Positions 19,913-29,869 are shown, counted from the first letter of the stretch. The stretch: DNA of 64,000 nt from Ochrobactrum sp. CGA5 (GCF_006345815.1 NZ_VCIG01000008.1:1-64000), one strand, 5' to 3'. Numbers and translations: made by a program. Notes: generated by a model not told the origin, from the letters alone.

Positions 19913-21025
19913 ATGCGGATTTCCAATATACTCCAGCTTGGTATCAAGGAACTGCGCGGACTGGCGCGCGATCCGATGCTTCTGCTGCTCATTGTCTATG
20001 CCTTCACGCTCGCGATCTATACGGCGGCGAAGGCTATGCCTGAAAACCTCAACAATGCGGCTATCGCCATTGTCGATGAGGATCAGTCGCCGGTTTCGGG
20101 TCGGATTACGACCGCGTTTTATCCGCCATATTTCGTGCCGCCCAAACTCATCTCGTCTCATGAGATGGACAAGCGCATGGATGCAGGTCTTGATACATTC
20201 TCACTCGATATTCCGCCGAATTTCCAGCGTGATCTTCTCGCCGGGCGTTCGCCAACAATCCAGCTGAATGTTGATGCAACACGCATGAGCCAGGCCTTTA
20301 CGGGTGGTGGTTATGTGCAGTCGATTGTCTCGAGCGAAGTTTCTGAGTTTCTCAATCGCTATCGCGGGGACACGCAAACGCCGGTTGGCCTCAATTTGCG
20401 TGCAAGGTTCAATCAGGATCTGAACAAGGGGTGGTTCGGCGCGATCACCAATGTCATCTCGTCGGTGACGATGCTCTCAATTATTCTGACGGGTGCAGCC
20501 CTTATCCGTGAGCGCGAGCATGGCACCATCGAGCACCTTTTGGTGATGCCGGTAACGCCGCTTGAGATCATGATTTCCAAGGTCTGGTCTATGGGTATGG
20601 TGGTTCTGGTCGCTACGGCCTTTTCGCTGATCGTGGTGGTGCAGGGCGTTCTGGCGGTGCCGATCAACGGTTCACTGACACTGTTTCTGGCAGGAGCTGC
20701 ATTGCAGCTCTTTGCAACCACCAGCCTTGGCATTTTTCTCGCAACGATTGCCGGTTCGATGCCGCAGTTTGGCCTTCTGCTAATGCTGGTTTTGCTGCCG
20801 CTTCAGGTTCTCTCAGGCGGTATAACGCCGCGTGAGAGTATGCCTGATATTATCCAGAACATCATGCTGGCAGCACCCAACACACATTTCGTGATGCTCG
20901 CGCAATCGGTGTTGTTCCGGGGGGCAGGACTCAGCGTCGTGTGGCCGCAATTGCTGGCCATGATTGTAATCGGAAGCGTTCTTTTCTTCTTTGCGCTGCG
21001 TCGCTTCCGCGATTTCCTGAGATAG
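19913..21025 (+). CDS. ABC-2 type permease (YhhJ-like)
   Basis: 370 aa. One N-terminal segment (MLLLLIVYAFTLAIYTAAKA) precedes a periplasmic domain (about 45-170), followed by five membrane segments. LIREREHGTIEHLLVMPVTPLEIMISK is the conserved ABC-2 cytoplasmic loop. It starts one base after the stop of the fused ABC gene, so the two membrane halves are made in equal amounts. It belongs to the same operon as the HlyD adaptor. Confidence 0.93.
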   Translation: MRISNILQLGIKELRGLARDPMLLLLIVYAFTLAIYTAAKAMPENLNNAAIAIVDEDQSPVSGRITTAFYPPYFVPPKLISSHEMDKRMDAGLDTFSLDIPPNFQRDLLAGRSPTIQLNVDATRMSQAFTGGGYVQSIVSSEVSEFLNRYRGDTQTPVGLNLRARFNQDLNKGWFGAITNVISSVTMLSIILTGAALIREREHGTIEHLLVMPVTPLEIMISKVWSMGMVVLVATAFSLIVVVQGVLAVPINGSLTLFLAGAALQLFATTSLGIFLATIAGSMPQFGLLLMLVLLPLQVLSGGITPRESMPDIIQNIMLAAPNTHFVMLAQSVLFRGAGLSVVWPQLLAMIVIGSVLFFFALRRFRDFLR

Positions 21026-21067
21026 TGATAGAAGTTCTACATTAAAATAAAAGGGGCAATAAACTTC

Positions 21068-21241
21068 ATGGTTCGGATCATCGCTCAAGTCATTCTTTCG
21101 GCGGCAGGGGTTATTGTTGCATTCTTTGTGTCAAGAGATGAAGCAAATTATCCCGTCTATCAGATGGCCGTCTCACTCCTCATGCTAGTTATTGCGGCGT
21201 TGCTTGTTTGGTATGTGCCAAAAATTATGAAGCGAGACTGA
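21068..21241 (+). CDS. Small two-segment membrane protein
   Basis: 57 aa. AGGGG lies 11 bases before the ATG. It has two hydrophobic segments, IIAQVILSAAGVIVAFFV (4-21) and VSLLMLVIAALLVWYVP (35-51), with a charged loop (SRDEAN) and a basic end (KIMKRD). It follows the permease gene by 42 bp in the same direction and is probably the last gene of the exporter operon. I do not recognise the family. Its stop lies 5 bp before the IS427-type element. Confidence 0.6.
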   Translation: MVRIIAQVILSAAGVIVAFFVSRDEANYPVYQMAVSLLMLVIAALLVWYVPKIMKRD

Positions 21242-21307
21242 CGCTAGGGTCAGGACCCATTGATTTGTCACGCTGATTGTGATTCAGACGGGCTCGAAGG
21301 AGCCTGA

Positions 21308-22071
21308 ATGATGAGTGATCTCTTTTGGCTGACAGACGAGCAAATGGCACGTCTTCAGCCGTATTTCCCTAATAGCCACGGCCGTCCTCGCGTTGATGAT
21401 CGGCGCGTTCTGAGCGGCATCATCTTCGTCAATCGCAATGGGCTCAGATGGCGCGATGCGCCGAAGGAATATGGCCCCTCCAAGACACTTTATAATCGCT
21501 GGAAACGTTGGGGCGACAAGGGCATCTTCCTGCGGATGATGGAAGGTCTGGCAGTGCCTCAAGCTCCAGAGCGCAAGACGATCATGATCGATGCGACCTA
21601 TCTCAAGGCCCACCGCACGGCTTCCAGCCTGCGGGTAAAAAAGGGGGCGCGGAACGCCTGAATGGACGCACCAAAGGCGGCATGAACACCAAGCTTCATG
21701 CTGTAACGGATGCCAACGGTCGCCCGATCAGCTTCTTCATCACAGCAGGTCCGGTCAGCGATTATACCGGTGCAGCCGCCTTGCTTGACGAGCTTCCCGA
21801 GGCCCAATGGCTGCCGGCCAACCGTGGCTATGATGCCGACTGGTTTCGCGACGCCCTACAGGAAAAGGGTATCACTCCCTGCATCCCGGGCAGGAAATCC
21901 CGAAACAAGACCATTAAATACGACAAACGCCGCTATAAACGCCGCAACCGCATCGAGATCATGTTCGGCCGCATCAAGGACTGGAGGCGCGTCGCTACAC
22001 GCTATGACAGGTGCCCTATAGTCTTCCTCTCAGCCATCGCACTCGCCGCTACCGTAATCTTCTGGCTGTGA
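21308..22071 (+). CDS. IS427-type IS5 transposase, two frames
   Basis: The first frame (21308-21661) has the DUF4096 domain (WLTDEQMARLQPYFPNSHGRPRVDDRRVLSGI) and the first acidic residue in IMIDATYLKAHRTASSL. The second frame carries GGMNTKLHAVTDANGRPISFF, the second acidic motif ANRGYDADWFRDAL and RRYKRRNRIEIMFGRIKDWRRVATRYD. The frames meet at an A6-G5 slippery run (about 21638-21648), the usual site of programmed frameshifting in this group, so the gene is probably functional. The start may be either of two adjacent ATGs. Confidence 0.9.
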
Positions 22072-22183
22072 TCAATGAGATGCTGTAACGGGGCCTGCGC
22101 CACGCCACCGGCTGACGCATCTTGAAATTGCCCGCAGCAAGCTGTCGTTGTTCCCGTATCGGTCTCAATCGGAGGAATATGGG

Positions 22184-23215
22184 ATGAAGCTGTTCATAGG
22201 ACTGGATGTATCACTGGCGAAGACTGCGGTCTGTGTAATCAATGAGCACGGCAAGATCGTAAAAGAAGCGCAGGTTCTCAGTGATCCCCAATCGATCGTG
22301 GATTTTGCAAACACCCTGGAGGGATCGGTCGCTATCATAGGGCTTGAAGCCGGGCCGCTGTCCCAGTGGCTGCATCGCGGTTTGGCCGATGCCCGGCTGG
22401 AAGTTGTTCTGATGGAAACCCGACAGGTGAAGGGTGCTCTGAAGGCAATGCCGATCAAAACGGATCGGCGCGACGCGGAAGGGATTGCCCGACTGCTTCA
22501 TCTGGGCTGGTTCAGGCCCGTACATTGTAAATCCGTGTCGGCACAGGAAGTTCGTGCACTTCTGTCTGCCCGCAAGGCGATCCAACAAGGCATGATCGCG
22601 CTGGAACTGTCATTGCGCGGATTGCTGAGAAACTTCGGCCTGAAGGTCGGCGCCATCTCGCGCGGCCAGTTCGACGCCAGGATCAAACAGTTGGTGGAAG
22701 GCAATTCCATGTTGCAAGCAGCGTCCGGACCGATGTTACGCGCGCGCACCAGCCTTCGCCATGAACTGGCGGGACTCGAACGTCAGGTCCGTCTGCTTGC
22801 GAAGGACGACGCGGTGTGCCGGCTATTGATGACGATGCCTGGCATCGGGGCGGTCGTCGCCTTAACTTTCCGATCCGCGGTCGATGATCCCGCGCGGTTC
22901 TCATCGTCCAAGAAGGTGGGTCCATGGGTCGGCCTTACACCTTCGCGCAACCAGTCCGGTGAGCGCGACGTGATCGGCGGTATTACGCGAGCTGGCGACG
23001 CCAATCTGCGAAGAGCCTTGTGTCAGGCGGCTACCGTTATGATACATCGGGGTCGCTCGACATGGCTGAGAAGCTGGGCCGCACAAGTCGCCAAACGCCG
23101 AGGTGCAAAGCGTGCGATGGTGGCTTTGGCAAGGCGCATCGGTACCATCCTTCACCGGATGTGGACGGATGGCACCGAATTCTCTTCAGACCGATTGCTC
23201 ACCAAGTCGGCCTGA
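22184..23215 (+). CDS. IS110-family transposase (IS1111-type)
   Basis: 343 aa. The DEDD domain starts MKLFIGLDVSLAKTAVCVI and continues IIGLEAGPLSQWL and PIKTDRRDAEGIARLL. The C-terminal Transposase_20 domain reads LMTMPGIGAVVALTFRSAVDDP, WVGLTPSRNQSGERD and ITRAGDANLRRALCQAA, ending with a basic tail. GGAGGAATAT precedes ATG 22184, so that start is preferred to the upstream Met at 22148. No lesion is visible. Confidence 0.94.
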   Translation: MKLFIGLDVSLAKTAVCVINEHGKIVKEAQVLSDPQSIVDFANTLEGSVAIIGLEAGPLSQWLHRGLADARLEVVLMETRQVKGALKAMPIKTDRRDAEGIARLLHLGWFRPVHCKSVSAQEVRALLSARKAIQQGMIALELSLRGLLRNFGLKVGAISRGQFDARIKQLVEGNSMLQAASGPMLRARTSLRHELAGLERQVRLLAKDDAVCRLLMTMPGIGAVVALTFRSAVDDPARFSSSKKVGPWVGLTPSRNQSGERDVIGGITRAGDANLRRALCQAATVMIHRGRSTWLRSWAAQVAKRRGAKRAMVALARRIGTILHRMWTDGTEFSSDRLLTKSA

Positions 23216-23279
23216 GCCTTCACATCAGAACCATATCGTTGACGTCTGCCTGACCGCAGACCTTCGAGGTCCCAACCGG

Positions 23280-23430
23280 GACGCGGTTCCGATGATGCCG
23301 TGGTCAGGACTGTCGCCGGCCTCTGCCGAGCACGCCAATGAGATGGGCACATCGGAATTACCGCACTGGACCAGCATCATGTTGGCAGCTATCGCGCTGA
23401 CCACGGACCGAAGCATGAGCCCGGGCGGAC
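23280..23430 (+). ncRNA. Candidate bridge RNA region of the second IS1111-type element
   Basis: Downstream of the transposase four short segments occur in order. GGTCAGGACT (23302-23311) is the exact reverse complement of the right target plus core (23561-23570). CAATGAGATG (23336-23345) equals the left junction (22073-22082). CAGCATC (23372-23378) is the reverse complement of the element's left end (22080-22086 reads ATGCTGT; GATGCTG spans the core). ACCGAAG (23407-23413) equals its right end plus core (23556-23562). This is the layout expected for target-binding and donor-binding loops. RNA ends and strand are inferred. Confidence 0.65.
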
Positions 23431-23632
23431 CTCAAACGAAGGGCAAAGCAAGTCAGGCAGCGGCGAAAGGGGATCTGTCGGGATTATTTACCGCAATGGC
23501 ACCATGACGGCGCGGCTGCGGTCGTCACTTTTTGCTTGACTGGAACGGCCCCGTTACCGAAGTCCTGACCCTAGAATGTGGTGTTTTGAAACAGTGAGCC
23601 CTTAGCTTGAACCAGGGATAAAGCCACTAATG

Positions 23633-23646
23633 TTGATTACGCTCAA
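23633..23646. promoter_or_regulatory. FNR-like box upstream of ackA-xfp
   Basis: TTGATTACGCTCAA differs from TTGAT-N4-ATCAA at one fixed position. It ends 54 bp before the ackA start and 60 bp after the IS427 right end. It suggests low-oxygen control of the phosphoketolase pathway, in line with the arc operon box. Confidence 0.55.
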
Positions 23647-23699
23647 TGCATCGCATTTGCCGATCAGTCAAAGAGGTTATATTTCATAATGGAGGTTTT

Positions 23700-24872
23700 A
23701 TGGACAGCGTCTTGCTGACGTTCAATACAGGATCATCGACCGTCAAAATCGGCAGTTTTGAATATGATGGTTCGTCTTTGCAAAAATCGGCAAAAGCAGA
23801 CATCGATTTTGCCGCGACTCCGTTGAATTTTCATATGGAACGCGGCAAGGAACGGCTGGATATTGAACTGCAGACGCAAGAGTCAGCCGATATTGTTGCT
23901 GTTCTCAGCGAAGTTTTTGACAAGCTTTCAGCCTATATCGAACTTTCCCGTGTCAAAGCAATTGGCCATCGTGTCGTGCATGGCGGCGATATTTTTGCAG
24001 GTCCTGCATTAATTGATGATCGCTCAATTCAGGCCATTGACGATTTGTCGGCCTATGCGCCGCTCCACCAGCCTAAAAGTCTGGCGCTGATTAAAGCAAT
24101 CCGTCAGCTTTTCCCTGATATTCTGCAAACAGCTTCTTTTGACACAGCGTTCCATCGCACTATGCCGGATGTGATCCGCCGCCTTGCCATTCCACGGGCG
24201 ATGCACGATCAGGGCATCAAGCGTTATGGTTTTCATGGCCTTTCTTACCAATCCATCGCGCAACAGTTTAACGAGCTTCAGCCCGATTTGGGCCGTAAGA
24301 AACTTGTTGTTGCGCATCTTGGCAGCGGTGCCAGCATTTGTGCACTCGATCAGGGTAAAAGTGTTGATACCAGCATGAGCTTCTCCACGCTTGACGGTAT
24401 TCCGATGGCAACACGCTGCGGCAATATTGATGCCGGTGTGCTGCTGCATCTGTTGAGCCGGCAGAATATGAGCGCTGATGAGGTGACCGATATGCTTTAT
24501 CATCGCTCCGGCCTGCTCGGTGTTTCAGGCATCAGTGGTGATTGCCGAGACTTGCTGGCAAGTGATGCACCTGAGGCGAAGCAAGCGATTGATCTTTTCA
24601 CCACCCGTATTGCCGGTGAAATCACTCGACAGGCGACCAGCCTTGGCGGGGTGGATGCCGTTATTTTTACCGCCGGCATTGGTGAACACCAACCGGAAAT
24701 CCGTGCCCGCATTGCTCGCAAATTACAATGGCTCGGCCTTGAGCTGGACGATACGGCCAACAACAACAATGCTTTCCGCATCACCACGCCATCAAGCAAA
24801 ATCGCGGCCTTCATGCTCGCAACTGATGAAGAGCAAGTGATTGCTTCTGAAACTCTCACTGTTTTAAACTAA
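23700..24872 (+). CDS. ackA: Acetate kinase
   Basis: 390 aa. It makes ATP and acetate from acetyl phosphate in the cytoplasm. ASKHA-fold motifs are [13 protein letters not shown] at the N-terminus, [20 protein letters not shown] (catalytic Asp), [23 protein letters not shown] and [13 protein letters not shown]. The start at 23700 is chosen because GGAGG lies 5 bases before it; an in-frame ATG at 23646 overlaps the FNR-like box and lacks a ribosome site. xfp follows after 28 bp and supplies the acetyl phosphate. Confidence 0.96.
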   Translation: MDSVLLTFNTGSSTVKIGSFEYDGSSLQKSAKADIDFAATPLNFHMERGKERLDIELQTQESADIVAVLSEVFDKLSAYIELSRVKAIGHRVVHGGDIFAGPALIDDRSIQAIDDLSAYAPLHQPKSLALIKAIRQLFPDILQTASFDTAFHRTMPDVIRRLAIPRAMHDQGIKRYGFHGLSYQSIAQQFNELQPDLGRKKLVVAHLGSGASICALDQGKSVDTSMSFSTLDGIPMATRCGNIDAGVLLHLLSRQNMSADEVTDMLYHRSGLLGVSGISGDCRDLLASDAPEAKQAIDLFTTRIAGEITRQATSLGGVDAVIFTAGIGEHQPEIRARIARKLQWLGLELDDTANNNNAFRITTPSSKIAAFMLATDEEQVIASETLTVLN

Positions 24873-24900
24873 TCCTCTTAATAGGTTAAGGAATTCCGGA

Positions 24901-27291
24901 ATGAATAATCAGACTGGCGCCCAGCCGCTTACTCCAGATCAGCTGAAACTGACCGACCGCTATTGGCGTGCAGCCAATTATCTCTCCGTCGGCCAGATTT
25001 ATCTGATGCAAAATCCGATGCTGCGCGAGCCTTTAAAGCCTGACCACGTCAAACCGCGTTTGCTGGGCCATTGGGGGACAACACCCGGCTTGAACTTCAT
25101 CTATGTGCATCTCAACCGCATTATTAAAGAACGCAACAAGGATGTGCTCTATGTTTGCGGTCCCGGGCATGGTGGCCCGGGCATGGTAGCGAACACCTAT
25201 CTGGAAGGCACTTATACTGAAACCTATCCTGACATTACCGAAGATGTTGAAGGTATGCAAAAGCTCTTCCGCCAGTTCTCGTTTCCGGGCGGTATTCCAA
25301 GCCATGTGGCACCCGAAACTCCGGGTTCCATCCATGAGGGCGGCGAGCTTGGCTATGCGCTTGTGCATGCTTACGGCGCAGCTTTTGACAATCCCGATCT
25401 CGTCGTTGCCTGTGTCGTAGGTGATGGTGAGGCCGAAACCGGCCCGTTGGCAGCAGCATGGCATTCCAACAAATTCCTCAACGCGAAGCGCGATGGCGCG
25501 GTGCTGCCGATTCTTCATCTGAACGGCTATAAAATCGCCAATCCGACCCTGCTCGCCCGTATGTCGGATGAAGACCTGCACAGTCTTTTCACCGGCTATG
25601 GCTATGAGCCATTTTTCGTTGAAGGCCATGAACCGGAAAAAATGCACCAGCTGATGGCAGCAACTTTTGACATGGCTTTTGACCGTATCAAAACCATTAA
25701 AGAGCAGGCCGATCTTAAATCGCCGGAGCGTCCGCGCTGGCCGATGATTATTCTGCGCAGCCCGAAAGGCTGGACAGGACCCAAAGTGGTTGATGGTAAA
25801 ATGGTGGAGAACCATTGGCGTTCCCATCAGGTGCCGGTTGCCAATTGCCGTGCTGATGATGCACACCGCAAAATCCTCGAAGACTGGATGCGCAGCTATA
25901 AGCCGGAAGACCTGTTTGACGAAAGCGGTAAGCTCAAACCGGAATTACGCGCAATAGCACCGGATGGTGAAAAGCGCATGAGCGCCATTCCGCATTCCAA
26001 TGGTGGCTTGCTGCGTAAGGAACTGAACACACCGGATTTCCGAAAATATGCGGTCAATGTCACCGAACCGGGCGCGGTTGAAGAACAGACCACCAAAATC
26101 CTCGGCGACTATCTGCGCGATGTCATCCGCCTCAATGACGAAGAGAAAAACTTCCGCGTCTTCGGGCCTGATGAAACCGCCTCCAATCGTCTGGGCAGTG
26201 TTTTTGAAGCAACCGACCGTGTCTGGATGGCTGAAACTTTAGGCAGTGACGACCATCTGGCGGCTGATGGCCGCGTGATGGAAGTGCTGAGTGAACATCT
26301 GTGTCAAGGTTGGCTGGAAGGTTATTTGCTGACCGGACGCCATGGCTTCTTCTCCTGCTATGAAGCTTTTATCCATATTGTGGATTCCATGTTCAACCAA
26401 CATGCTAAATGGTTGCAAGTGGCACGCGAACTGCCATGGCGCAAGCCGGTTGCATCGCTTAACTATCTGCTGACGTCTCATGTCTGGCGTCAAGATCACA
26501 ACGGCTTCTCCCATCAGGATCCGGGCTTTGTCGATCTGGTTGCCAATAAGAGCGCTGATATTGTCCGTGTTTATTTCCCGCCGGATGCCAATACGCTGCT
26601 TTGGGTGGGTGAGCACTGCCTCAAAACATGGAACCGCGTGAACGTGATTGTGGCTGGCAAGCAGCCATCACCACAATGGCTCACCATGGATGAGGCAGAA
26701 AAACATTGTGAAGCCGGTCTTGGCAAATGGGACTGGGCAGGCAGCGAAGATGGCATGGAACCAGATCTGGTGATGGCTTGTGCTGGTGATGTGCCGACCA
26801 TGGAAACATTGGCCGCCACCGCAATGCTGCGTGAAGCATTGCCACATTTGCGCATTCGTGTTGTCAATATTGTCGACCTGATGGCGCTGCAATCACCGCA
26901 GCATCACCCGCATGGTATTGCCGATAGTGAATTTGATGCGCTTTTCACCACCGACCGTCCGGTGATTTTCGCCTATCACGGCTATCCATATCTCATTCAC
27001 CGTCTGGTTTATAAGCGCGCCAATCATCCGAACTTCCATGTGCGTGGCTTTATCGAAAAAGGCACAACCACAACGCCGTTTGATATGGCTGTCATGAATG
27101 AACTGGATCGTTATCATCTGGCAATTGAAGCACTCCACCGCCTGCCTTTGGCCGCTGATATTGCCGAGCCTCTGATCACTTCGCTCAATGAGAAGCTGCA
27201 AAAGCATCATGACTATGTCCGTGAACATGGCGAAGACATGCCGGAAGTACACGATTGGAAATGGCCGCATAGCCGCGTATCCAAGGCCTGA
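24901..27291 (+). CDS. xfp: Xylulose-5-P/fructose-6-P phosphoketolase
   Basis: 796 aa, usual length for XFP. This thiamine-diphosphate enzyme cleaves xylulose-5-P (or fructose-6-P) with phosphate to acetyl phosphate and an aldose phosphate. Visible motifs are [42 protein letters not shown], the ThDP motif [19 protein letters not shown] and its LNGYKIANP end. Further along are [19 protein letters not shown] and [23 protein letters not shown] (as [11 protein letters not shown]). With ackA it forms a short route giving ATP from pentose phosphate. A hairpin follows at 27304. Confidence 0.97.
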   Translation: MNNQTGAQPLTPDQLKLTDRYWRAANYLSVGQIYLMQNPMLREPLKPDHVKPRLLGHWGTTPGLNFIYVHLNRIIKERNKDVLYVCGPGHGGPGMVANTYLEGTYTETYPDITEDVEGMQKLFRQFSFPGGIPSHVAPETPGSIHEGGELGYALVHAYGAAFDNPDLVVACVVGDGEAETGPLAAAWHSNKFLNAKRDGAVLPILHLNGYKIANPTLLARMSDEDLHSLFTGYGYEPFFVEGHEPEKMHQLMAATFDMAFDRIKTIKEQADLKSPERPRWPMIILRSPKGWTGPKVVDGKMVENHWRSHQVPVANCRADDAHRKILEDWMRSYKPEDLFDESGKLKPELRAIAPDGEKRMSAIPHSNGGLLRKELNTPDFRKYAVNVTEPGAVEEQTTKILGDYLRDVIRLNDEEKNFRVFGPDETASNRLGSVFEATDRVWMAETLGSDDHLAADGRVMEVLSEHLCQGWLEGYLLTGRHGFFSCYEAFIHIVDSMFNQHAKWLQVARELPWRKPVASLNYLLTSHVWRQDHNGFSHQDPGFVDLVANKSADIVRVYFPPDANTLLWVGEHCLKTWNRVNVIVAGKQPSPQWLTMDEAEKHCEAGLGKWDWAGSEDGMEPDLVMACAGDVPTMETLAATAMLREALPHLRIRVVNIVDLMALQSPQHHPHGIADSEFDALFTTDRPVIFAYHGYPYLIHRLVYKRANHPNFHVRGFIEKGTTTTPFDMAVMNELDRYHLAIEALHRLPLAADIAEPLITSLNEKLQKHHDYVREHGEDMPEVHDWKWPHSRVSKA

Positions 27292-27303
27292 TTGCAGGCA
27301 TTT

Positions 27304-27329
27304 ACCGGAGTGGTGCATACCGCTCCGGT
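27304..27329 (+). terminator. Likely rho-independent terminator after xfp
   Basis: ACCGGAG (27304-27310) pairs with CTCCGGT (27323-27329) across a 12-base loop, followed by CTTTG. It sits 13 bp after the xfp stop. The T-tract is short, so strength is uncertain. Confidence 0.6.
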
Positions 27330-27360
27330 CTTTGAGTATGTATTCTGATGAATAGTGAAT

Positions 27361-27420
27361 GGTTCTGTCGCGAGTTTTTCACTTCTGCTGCGTTATTGTC
27401 GCTTCGGTGCGCATAATTGG
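27361..27420 (+). repeat. 60-bp end of a second IS6-family copy
   Basis: This segment begins GGTTCTGTCGCGAG and is the inverse of 29739-29798 with one mismatch. It is the tnp-proximal end of the IS6 element found at 28984-29798, in the opposite direction. It stops exactly where the IS66 terminus GTAAGCGCGC begins (27420), so the IS66 element was inserted into, or joined to, this IS6 copy. Confidence 0.85.
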
Positions 27421-28983
27421 TAAGCGCGCATTTCCCTGCGCGTTGACTTCGCCGCTATGAGATGTGCTCGTCTTTTGCCTATGGGCCTTGATCAGGCAGG
27501 TGTGGCTTTTGCGAAGTTGAATGGCAGGAGGTCGTTGATATCTGCACGATCTGGACGCTGCGGCATTTCGGTGAAGACGTGCCGCAACCAGGCGAATGGG
27601 TCGACGCCACAGGCGCGACAGGTCAGCATAAGGCTGTAGATGACGGCGCTCGCCTTGGCCCCATCGACGGTGTCACAGAAGAGCCAGGATTTTCTTCCGG
27701 TTGCAAAAACTCTGATATCGCGTTCCAATAAATTGTTGTCGATCGGCATCCTGCCGTCCTCGGTGTAGCGGGAGAGATACTCCCACTGGTTTCGGGTATA
27801 GGAGATGGCATCGCCAAGCTTGGTGTCGGGCACGACCTTGGGGGCCGTCCTGTCGAGCCACTCCTTCAGGGCATTGAGGACCGGAACGCTGTGTTTCTGG
27901 CGCGATCGTCGGATGCAATCGGCCCGCGTTTCGCCGTCATCCGGCTTTTCGTCGCGCACCTGCCTTTCAATCCGGTAGAGCTGGTCGAAGAACATCAATG
28001 CCTGCGCTGGCGGGCCGCTTTGTTTCTTCCCGGCCTTGAAGGCGTTGACGAAGCGTCGCCTGGCATGAGCCATACACCCGACATGTGTTGCGCCCTTCAG
28101 GGTGCGCCAGGCCTGATAGCCATCGCTCATCAGAATGCCGCGATAGTCACCAAGGAAAGTCTGCGGATGCACCTGCCCACGACCGGGCTGATATTCGAGC
28201 AGTACAACTGGCTCAAGGCTGTCCTGCCCGCTGCGATAGGCCCAGATGTAGGATTCGTCGGTTGCTTTCCTGCCCTTTTCCTCAGCACCTGCACCGTGGT
28301 CTCATCACCATGGATGACGCTCTGCGACAGGAGCCGCTGCTTCAGGGCATCGTAGATGCGAACGAGATGCTTTTCGCTCGAACCGATCACCCAATGGCCA
28401 AGAGCGCCCCGGCTGACAGGAACGCCAGCGCGCTCGAAGACCTGTGCCAGACGATAGAGCGGTGTGCCGTCGACATATTTATGAACAAGAGCAAAGGCCA
28501 GCGTCGAGGCCGTGGCAATACTGCCCGGCAAGGGCTGTGCGGGCATCGGCGCGATGATGACGGGCGTGCTGATATCGGTGCGTTCACAATTGCGGCAGGC
28601 ATACTTGGCCCGGGCATTCTGCAGCACCGTGGCCTTCACCTCGATATGCAACTGCTCGGTAACGAGTTCGACCATGCGATGCAATGGGTGCCGGCAGCAT
28701 GGACAGGTCTTCTGATCGTCGGCAAGGTCATATTCAACGCGTTGACGTGGCAAATTTGCCGGAAGAGGTTTGCGTCCGCATTTCCGGCCATGGGGCTTTT
28801 CCATCTCCGGTAATCCCGTATCGGGAAGGTCAGCGGTGGCGGTCTCGTTACAGTCGGCCAGGCCCTCATCAGCGTTGGCCTCAAGAGCAGCGCTCTCCGC
28901 TTCGTTGAAGACGCGATCCATATGCTTTTCGCTACGCGGTGCAAAACGATGCAGTTGTGCAAGCGCCAGTTCTTCCTCGAGCT
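27420..28983 (-). mobile_element. IS66-family element, truncated by IS6
   Basis: The left terminus GTAAGCGCGC is present at 27420. The right side is cut at 28983 inside tnpC by the IS6 element, so tnpA, tnpB and the first part of tnpC are gone. This IS66 differs clearly from the intact copy at 3890. Confidence 0.85.
27492..28983 (-). pseudogene. IS66 TnpC, 5'-truncated and frameshifted
   Basis: The remaining protein starts at RHNQLEEELALAQLHRFAPRSEKH and contains the zinc-finger-like CPCCRHPLH and CRNCERTD motifs and then VIHGDETTVQVLRK. Near 28280 the frame changes; the next part runs WAYRSGQDSLEPVV (other frame), FLGDYRGILMSDGYQAW, VGCMAHARRRFVNAF and NNLLERDIRVFATGRKSWLF. One extra C in the CC run 28280-28281 would restore one frame. 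The C-terminus ends in place at 27492. Confidence 0.85.
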
Positions 28984-29798
28984 GGTTGTGTCGCAAATTT
29001 TCAGCGGGTTAAAGGCAGGCGTATCTCCGGGCGCAATTATGCTGCGAGTTCCGCAAAGACCATGAATGGTGAACAATTGTCGTTTGCGAATTGCCTCTTG
29101 CGGATCATATGCGCAACTTCGATACCCGCGATTGTCGCTGCGGCTGAATGAAATGCCTTGAACCCCAACATCTGATTGGTAATCCGCTTGATGAAACGAT
29201 GGTCCTGTTCAAGAATATTGTTGAGATATTTGATCTGCCGGATTTCAATCATCTTGCTGTAACCTGTGATTTTAAGGATTGTATTTACAGCTTGTGCTCC
29301 CGCCAGATTGGCGCCGCTTTTATCAATGACAATCTTGTCTGGAACACCGTTGGCTGCGATGGCTTTCTTGAAGAAACGTCGTGCAGAACCGAGATTTCGG
29401 CGTTCGGAGAGCATGAAATCAAGCGTTTGTCCGTCACGATCAACGGCCCGGTACAAATATGTCCATTTGCCTTTGACCTTTAGATAGGTTTCGTCAACAC
29501 GCCATGAGCCAAGCGTTCGACGCTTACGTCTCTGTGCCTGATCTGCAATCTGTGGCGCGTAACGGACAACCCAGCGGTTCAATGTTGCATGGTCAACGTT
29601 CACGCCACGTTCGGCCATGATTTCTTGAAGGTCACGATAGGAAACGGAATAAGGAACAAAGAAGAACACCGCATAAAGGATGACATTTTTGGGGAAATGA
29701 GACCCTTTGAAATCGATCGCCATACCCAGTCACCTCGCCCAATTATGCGCACCGAAGCGACAATAACGCAGCAGAAGTGAAAAATTCGCGACAGAACC
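28984..29798 (-). mobile_element. IS6-family element
   Basis: Ends are GGTTGTGTCGCAAATTTT at 28984 and, inverted, GGTTCTGTCGCGAATTTT ending at 29798. Length 815 bp and a single transposase gene fit IS6. The 8-bp flanks differ (CTCGAGCT left, CAAGGGAA right), so no target duplication is present; this points to a cointegrate or deletion event rather than a simple insertion. Confidence 0.85.
29037..29723 (-). CDS. IS6-family transposase
   Basis: 228 aa. The N-terminal part (FKGSHFPKNVILYAVFFFVPYSVSYRDLQEIMAERGVNVDHATLNRW read in pieces) is the typical IS6 HTH. The DDE core has WRVDETYLKVKGKW, YRAVDRDGQTLDFMLSERR, KIVIDKSGANLAG and YLNNILEQDHRFIKRITNQMLGFK. It is intact and in frame throughout. 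Confidence 0.95.
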   Translation of the reverse strand: MAIDFKGSHFPKNVILYAVFFFVPYSVSYRDLQEIMAERGVNVDHATLNRWVVRYAPQIADQAQRRKRRTLGSWRVDETYLKVKGKWTYLYRAVDRDGQTLDFMLSERRNLGSARRFFKKAIAANGVPDKIVIDKSGANLAGAQAVNTILKITGYSKMIEIRQIKYLNNILEQDHRFIKRITNQMLGFKAFHSAAATIAGIEVAHMIRKRQFANDNCSPFMVFAELAA

Positions 29799-29869
29799 CA
29801 AGGGAATCCTTATCGCGGTTCCGCGTACAACGGACGTGCTCTAGAACCCCCAAGTTCAAAGGCCGCAAA

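Larger units (their letters stand above)
22080..23560 (+). mobile_element. IS110-family element, IS1111-type, inserted in the IS427 end
   Basis: The element lies between two copies of a 2-bp AG core (22078-22079 and 23561-23562), CT on the other strand, with no longer duplication. The sub-terminal inverted repeat GTAACGGGGCC (22085-22095, inverse at 23547-23557) and a 345-bp non-coding 3' region are IS1111 features. It is 1481 bp long with one intact transposase gene. The insertion is inside the right terminal repeat of the IS427-type element. Confidence 0.85.
21247..23571 (+). mobile_element. IS5-family (IS427-type) element, interrupted by an IS1111-type IS
   Basis: Outer ends are GGGTCAGGAC at 21247-21256 and its inverse at 23562-23571, flanked by TA on both sides (21245-21246, 23572-23573), as expected for IS427-group target duplications. 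Without the insert the right end would read ATCAATGAGTCCTGACCC, which mirrors the left end GGGTCAGGACCCATTGAT. The transposase lies wholly left of the insertion. Confidence 0.85.
23216..23699. other. Non-coding: IS1111 3' region, IS427 end and ackA leader
   Basis: No convincing gene lies between the IS110 transposase and ackA. The first 345 bp are the IS1111 3' region described separately, followed by the inverted repeat and the IS427 right end at 23571. The remaining 128 bp are the ackA-xfp leader with an FNR-like box at 23633 and GGAGG at 23691. Confidence 0.75.

Noticed and set aside
21638-21661. Frameshift lesion in the IS427-type transposase
   Set aside because: It falls on an A6-G5 slippery run, the normal programmed-frameshift site of this group.
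23103-23507. A 134-codon ORF in the IS1111 3' region
   Set aside because: Starts inside the transposase, has no family features, and covers the guide segments; better explained as non-coding.
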